A stretch of DNA of 64,000 bases. Origin: Actinomadura pelletieri DSM 43383. Its GTDB lineage: Bacteria > Actinomycetota > Actinomycetes > Streptosporangiales > Streptosporangiaceae. The notes beneath the pieces were generated by a model. That model was given only the letters and a program-made list of their open reading frames with translations. It made no database searches and was not told where the DNA came from. This document shows, in pieces, positions 61,042-64,000 of the stretch (position 1 is its first letter; each line of letters opens with the position of its first letter). The stretch covers positions 434,001-498,000 of the forward strand of contig NZ_RBWU01000001.1 in assembly GCF_003634705.1 (NCBI RefSeq), written 5' to 3'. A program made the translations under genes and the position numbers.

Positions 61042-61151
61042 GCGGCTGATGTGATCGGACCGGGCCGCGCGGCTGCAGGCGATGGTGGATCGCCAATGCA
61101 GCAAATGCAGCGGCCCGGCTCGGTTTCCCTTTCTCTTTCGGAGGTTGATCG

Positions 61152-61733
61152 ATGCGTTCCTTCACTCTGCTCACCGCAACGCTCTCCGCGGCGACGACGC
61201 TCGGCCTCGCCGCCCCACCCACCGCCGCCACCGGCGGACAGACCCCGGCGAACGACCGGCACTGTGTCCTCCACCTGACCTCCGGTGGCACCGTGAGCTG
61301 CTACCGCACCTTCACCGAGGCCATCGCCGACGCCACCGGCGGACAGATCACCAACGCTCCGCGGAACGTCGCCGCGGCGGTGGCCGACACCGAGTTCGAC
61401 CGCCGCCTCAACGCTCTCGGCCAGAGCGAGCACCGGGCGGCCGACCTCGACGCCGTGATCAGCATCGAGTTCGAGGACGCGAACTACGGCGGACGGTCCA
61501 ACGTCATCGAGGCCGACGGCGTCTGCGACGACAACGACGACATCGAGTACTCGGCGCCCACCCTCCCCGAGGACTGGAACGACACGATCACGTCGTTCAA
61601 GACCTATGTGCAGTGCCAGGTCAACCACTACCAGCACCCCGACTACCAGGGCACCCGCACCGGCTGGCTCGAGGACACCCCCAACATCGGCTCGATCATG
61701 AACGACAGGACGTCCTCGATCCAGTGGAGGTGA
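61152..61733 (+). CDS. secreted beta/gamma-crystallin-like protein (copy 2)
   Basis: 193 residues, the tandem paralogue of copy 1 with about 50% identity by eye and the same leader TCGGAGGTTGATC. Shared blocks: TFTEAIADATGGQITNAPRN, FDRRLNALG, IEFEDANYGGRSNVI, NDTITSFKTYVQCQVNHYQHPDYQG, TGWLEDTPNIG, MNDRTSSIQWR. The same Cys positions are kept. Exported; function unknown. A strong hairpin follows. Confidence 0.82.
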   Translation: MRSFTLLTATLSAATTLGLAAPPTAATGGQTPANDRHCVLHLTSGGTVSCYRTFTEAIADATGGQITNAPRNVAAAVADTEFDRRLNALGQSEHRAADLDAVISIEFEDANYGGRSNVIEADGVCDDNDDIEYSAPTLPEDWNDTITSFKTYVQCQVNHYQHPDYQGTRTGWLEDTPNIGSIMNDRTSSIQWR

Positions 61734-61750
61734 GCGGCCGTCCGTCCTGA

Positions 61751-61810
61751 CGCGGCCGGTGCCGGACTGGGGGAGGAGGAGGGGCCACCCCGCAGTCCGG
61801 ACCGGCCGCG
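61751..61810 (+). terminator. long-stem terminator after the crystallin-like pair
   Basis: The arm at 61751-61769 (CGCGGCCGGTGCCGGACTG) pairs with 61793-61810 with a single bulged base. The loop is the purine-rich 61770-61792. It lies 18 bases past the stop codon. Confidence 0.75.
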
Positions 61811-61924
61811 CGCGGTGGCGCCCTCGGGTCGACGCGGCGCGTGAGCCGGGCGTTGGACGCCCCTGAGATGACCGATCGCCTACGCTGAGCTATGAAGCAT
61901 TGCACTGAGTAGCGGGGGGCGGGC

Positions 61925-63337
61925 GTGGCGACGGAGAGCCCGGAGACGGTCCGCCGGTTGCTCAGGCGCCTGTTCCTCTCGGTGCGGGGGCGCGCGACGG
62001 TCATCACCGTGGCGGTGTCGGCCCTGGTCCTGGCGCTGGTGTTCGTCCTGCTGATGCTGCTGGCGCGCGACTGGACGCGGAACAACGTGTGGCAGGAGTC
62101 CGAGCAGACCGTCGAACGGGTCGTGTCCGACATCACCCGTGGAAGGGGCGTCGAGTCGCTCGACACCGGGCCGGACGAGACGGATCTGGTCCAGGTCGTC
62201 GGCTCCGACGGACGTGTGGTGGCGGCCAGTGAGGCGATGCGGGGACGCCCGGCCCTGGCCGCCGACGAGGTGATCTCGGGCAAGGTGCTGGTCGACGAGA
62301 CGGGCTGCCCCGATTTCCTGGACGGATGCGTACGGCTCTTCGGCACGCGGCTGGCGTGGTCGCCGTGGGGCGCGAACGTGATGGTCGTCGCGGCGTCGCC
62401 GCTGCCCACGCTGGTCAACGTGTGGCTGCTGCCGCTGGGGCTGATGCTGACCATGACGGGCCTGCTCGCCCTGATCGCGTGGTGGACATGGCACACGATC
62501 GGACGGGCCTTCGTGCCGATCGACGCGATCCGCGCGGAGATGGCGGACTTCGGCGCCCGGGGCCTCGGCCACCGGGTGCCCGTTCCGCAGACCGGCGGCG
62601 AACTCCAGGGGCTCGCCGAGACCGTCAACGCCACCCTCGAACGGCTGGAGGAGGCGACGGAACGGGAACGCCGGTTCGTCTCGGACGCGTCGCATGACCT
62701 GCGGAACCCGCTCGCGGGCCTCCAGACGCGGCTCGAGGTCGCGCTGGACGAGCCGGACGACTTCGAGTGGCGCCCGACCATCGAGTCGGCGCTGCGCGAC
62801 ACGCGGCGGCTGAACGAGATCATCGTCGACCTGCTGGAACTGTCCCGGCTCGACGCCCGTGCTCCGGTCCCGGTGGAACGATCCGACCTGGGGGAACTCG
62901 TCCGCCGGGAGGTGGGGCGCCGCCCGTCCCGCGTCCCGATCTCGACGGACCTGGAGGACGGCGTGACCGTCCGGGCGAACACGGGACGGTTGATCCGGGT
63001 GCTCGGCAACCTGCTGAGCAACGCCGAACGGCACGCCGAGGGACGTATCGAGGTCACGGTGGCGCGGGACGGCGACGACGCGGTCCTGGAGGTGCTGGAC
63101 GACGGCGTGGGCGTCCCCGAGGAGGCGCGGGAGCGGGTCTTCGAACGTTTCTCGCGGCTGCGCGAGTCACGGGACCGGGATCCGCAGGGAACCGGGCTGG
63201 GCCTGCCCATCGCACGCGAGATCGCCGAGATCTACGGCGGCACGCTGCGCATCGCCGACAGCCCGACCGGCGCCCGGTTCGTCCTGCGGCTCCCGATCGC
63301 CGACTCGCGGAGGGCGTCGGTCAGGGACGGCGGATGA
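61925..63337 (+). CDS. HAMP-domain sensor histidine kinase (orphan)
   Basis: 470 residues from GTG 61925. First membrane helix about 26-47, extracytoplasmic loop about 48-155, second helix about 158-185, HAMP about 190-240, HisKA with SDASHDLRNPLAGLQ (His about 256) and HATPase with GNLLSNAERHA, DDGVGVPEEARERVFERF and GTGLGLPIAREIAEIYGG. EnvZ/BaeS-like. No response regulator is adjacent on this side, and the gene is isolated between unrelated neighbours. Its end overlaps the convergent reductase gene by 17 bases. Confidence 0.92.
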   Translation: MATESPETVRRLLRRLFLSVRGRATVITVAVSALVLALVFVLLMLLARDWTRNNVWQESEQTVERVVSDITRGRGVESLDTGPDETDLVQVVGSDGRVVAASEAMRGRPALAADEVISGKVLVDETGCPDFLDGCVRLFGTRLAWSPWGANVMVVAASPLPTLVNVWLLPLGLMLTMTGLLALIAWWTWHTIGRAFVPIDAIRAEMADFGARGLGHRVPVPQTGGELQGLAETVNATLERLEEATERERRFVSDASHDLRNPLAGLQTRLEVALDEPDDFEWRPTIESALRDTRRLNEIIVDLLELSRLDARAPVPVERSDLGELVRREVGRRPSRVPISTDLEDGVTVRANTGRLIRVLGNLLSNAERHAEGRIEVTVARDGDDAVLEVLDDGVGVPEEARERVFERFSRLRESRDRDPQGTGLGLPIAREIAEIYGGTLRIADSPTGARFVLRLPIADSRRASVRDGG

Positions 63338-64000
63338 CCTCGATGACGCTGGCCAGGCCGTCCGCGCCGTGCCCGGCGTCCACGGCGCGCCACAGCAGGT
63401 CGCGGAGCGCGCGGGGCCCGGCCGCGTCGATTCCGGCCTCCTGGGCGGCCTCCACGATGTGGTCGGTGCCGACGGCCTGCATCCGGAGGTTGTGGTCCGC
63501 GCCCCGGACGACCCCGGCGTCGATCATCTCCGTCATGACCTTGAGGAAGCCCATGGTGCCGTCCGCGGCGAGGTCCGCCAGCATCGTGGCCGCGAACGGG
63601 CGGAGCCGTTCGGCGGCCACCCCCGCCGTGCCCAGCAACGCCACCCCGTGCATGTAGGCGACGAGCGTCGACCAGAACAGGTAAAGCTGCGCCTGGTAGT
63701 AGAGCATCGACAGACCCGGGTCGGAGCCCACGAACGTGGTCTCGCCGAGTTTCCCGAGCGTTTCCCGGTGCCGGTGCAGGGTCTCCTCACGACCGCTGTA
63801 GAAGACGTAGGAGCCCGGCTTGCCGACGCCCTCCGGCGGCACCATGATGCCGCCGGTCAGCAGTTCCGCGCCGTGCCGGGACGCCCACTCGTCGGCGCGG
63901 CGCAGTTCGTCCGGGCTGCCGGAGCTGAGGTTGACCACGACACGGCCCTTGAGCGCGTCGGCGGCCTGGTCGAGGGAGTCGTACATCGCCTGATAGTCGG
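63321..64000 (-). CDS. imine-reductase/beta-hydroxyacid-dehydrogenase-like protein (5' end outside window)
   Basis: Only the C-terminal 226 residues or so are inside the window; the frame runs open through 64000, so the ATG at 63986 is internal. Visible: the end of the NAD(P) domain (VVNLSSGSPDELRRADEWA, TGGIMVPPEGVGKPGS, a phosphogluconate-dehydrogenase-type SG motif) and the helical dimerisation domain (SMLYYQAQLYLFWSTLVAYMHGVALL, GADHNLRMQAVGTDHIVEAA). This pattern is typical of NADPH-dependent imine reductases and related beta-HADs. Substrate unknown. Confidence 0.82.
   Translation of the reverse strand, partial: DYQAMYDSLDQAADALKGRVVVNLSSGSPDELRRADEWASRHGAELLTGGIMVPPEGVGKPGSYVFYSGREETLHRHRETLGKLGETTFVGSDPGLSMLYYQAQLYLFWSTLVAYMHGVALLGTAGVAAERLRPFAATMLADLAADGTMGFLKVMTEMIDAGVVRGADHNLRMQAVGTDHIVEAAQEAGIDAAGPRALRDLLWRAVDAGHGADGLASVIEVIRRP

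Overview
The window is about 70% G+C throughout, has dense ATGA/GTGA gene overlaps, many GTG starts, small secreted protein families (DUF4360, crystallin-like), PucR/PadR/GntR regulators and CGNR zinc-finger proteins. This points to a sporulating-type high-GC actinobacterium, most plausibly Streptosporangiales/Thermomonosporaceae (Actinomadura-like); the family-level guess is inference. I see no tRNA, rRNA, CRISPR array or intact transposon.

Region 1 (1-31.4 kb) is a large catabolic island. It starts with a DUF35 protein plus a thiolase-fold protein lacking the usual nucleophilic cysteine, a FadR-type GntR repressor with a clear operator/promoter, and a divergently transcribed oligopeptide-type ABC transporter (lipoprotein, two permeases, fused double ATPase). 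A convergent nine-gene operon on the minus strand (17363 down to 8258) mixes a polyamine-type ABC transporter with acyl-CoA dehydrogenase, NDP-forming acyl-CoA synthetase, enoyl-CoA hydratase and a dienoyl-CoA-reductase-like SDR. Divergent from it run a PucR regulator, aldehyde dehydrogenase and a ThDP-dependent decarboxylase-like enzyme, then a PadR regulator and a tightly coupled seven-gene operon: urocanase-family hydratase, class III CoA-transferase, SGNH hydrolase, two M20 amidohydrolases, Baeyer-Villiger-type monooxygenase and a double carboxymuconolactone-decarboxylase-fold protein. Uptake, CoA activation, hydration, ring/ester/amide opening and oxidation fit together as a degradation pathway for an organic (possibly N-heterocyclic) acid that I cannot name; this is the best candidate for an undescribed system.

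Region 2 (31.6-38.8 kb) is secretion: two tandem small Cys-containing exported proteins, a LysR regulator, a 1230-residue protease that fuses an M4 endopeptidase, an M28 aminopeptidase, three Ig-like domains and a P domain, and a secreted trypsin-like protease.

Region 3 (38.8-47 kb) holds a decayed phosphatase copy, a truncated and frameshifted ATPase-regulator remnant, an intact PTP-like phosphatase, a CGNR zinc-finger protein with its own palindromic operator, a ClpC-type unfoldase, a third member of the small secreted family, and several small proteins.

Region 4 (47-57 kb) has an ion channel, glutamate dehydrogenase, two DUF4360 secreted proteins, DUF488, two different non-coding tandem-repeat fields (20-bp degenerate; 152-bp higher-order), peptide deformylase and a DJ-1/GlxA pair.

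Region 5 (57-64 kb) carries a 50-residue basic protein gene, an RsbW-like ATPase, a NarL-type two-component system, two paralogous crystallin-like secreted proteins, an orphan HAMP histidine kinase and the 3' part of an imine-reductase/beta-hydroxyacid-dehydrogenase-like gene.
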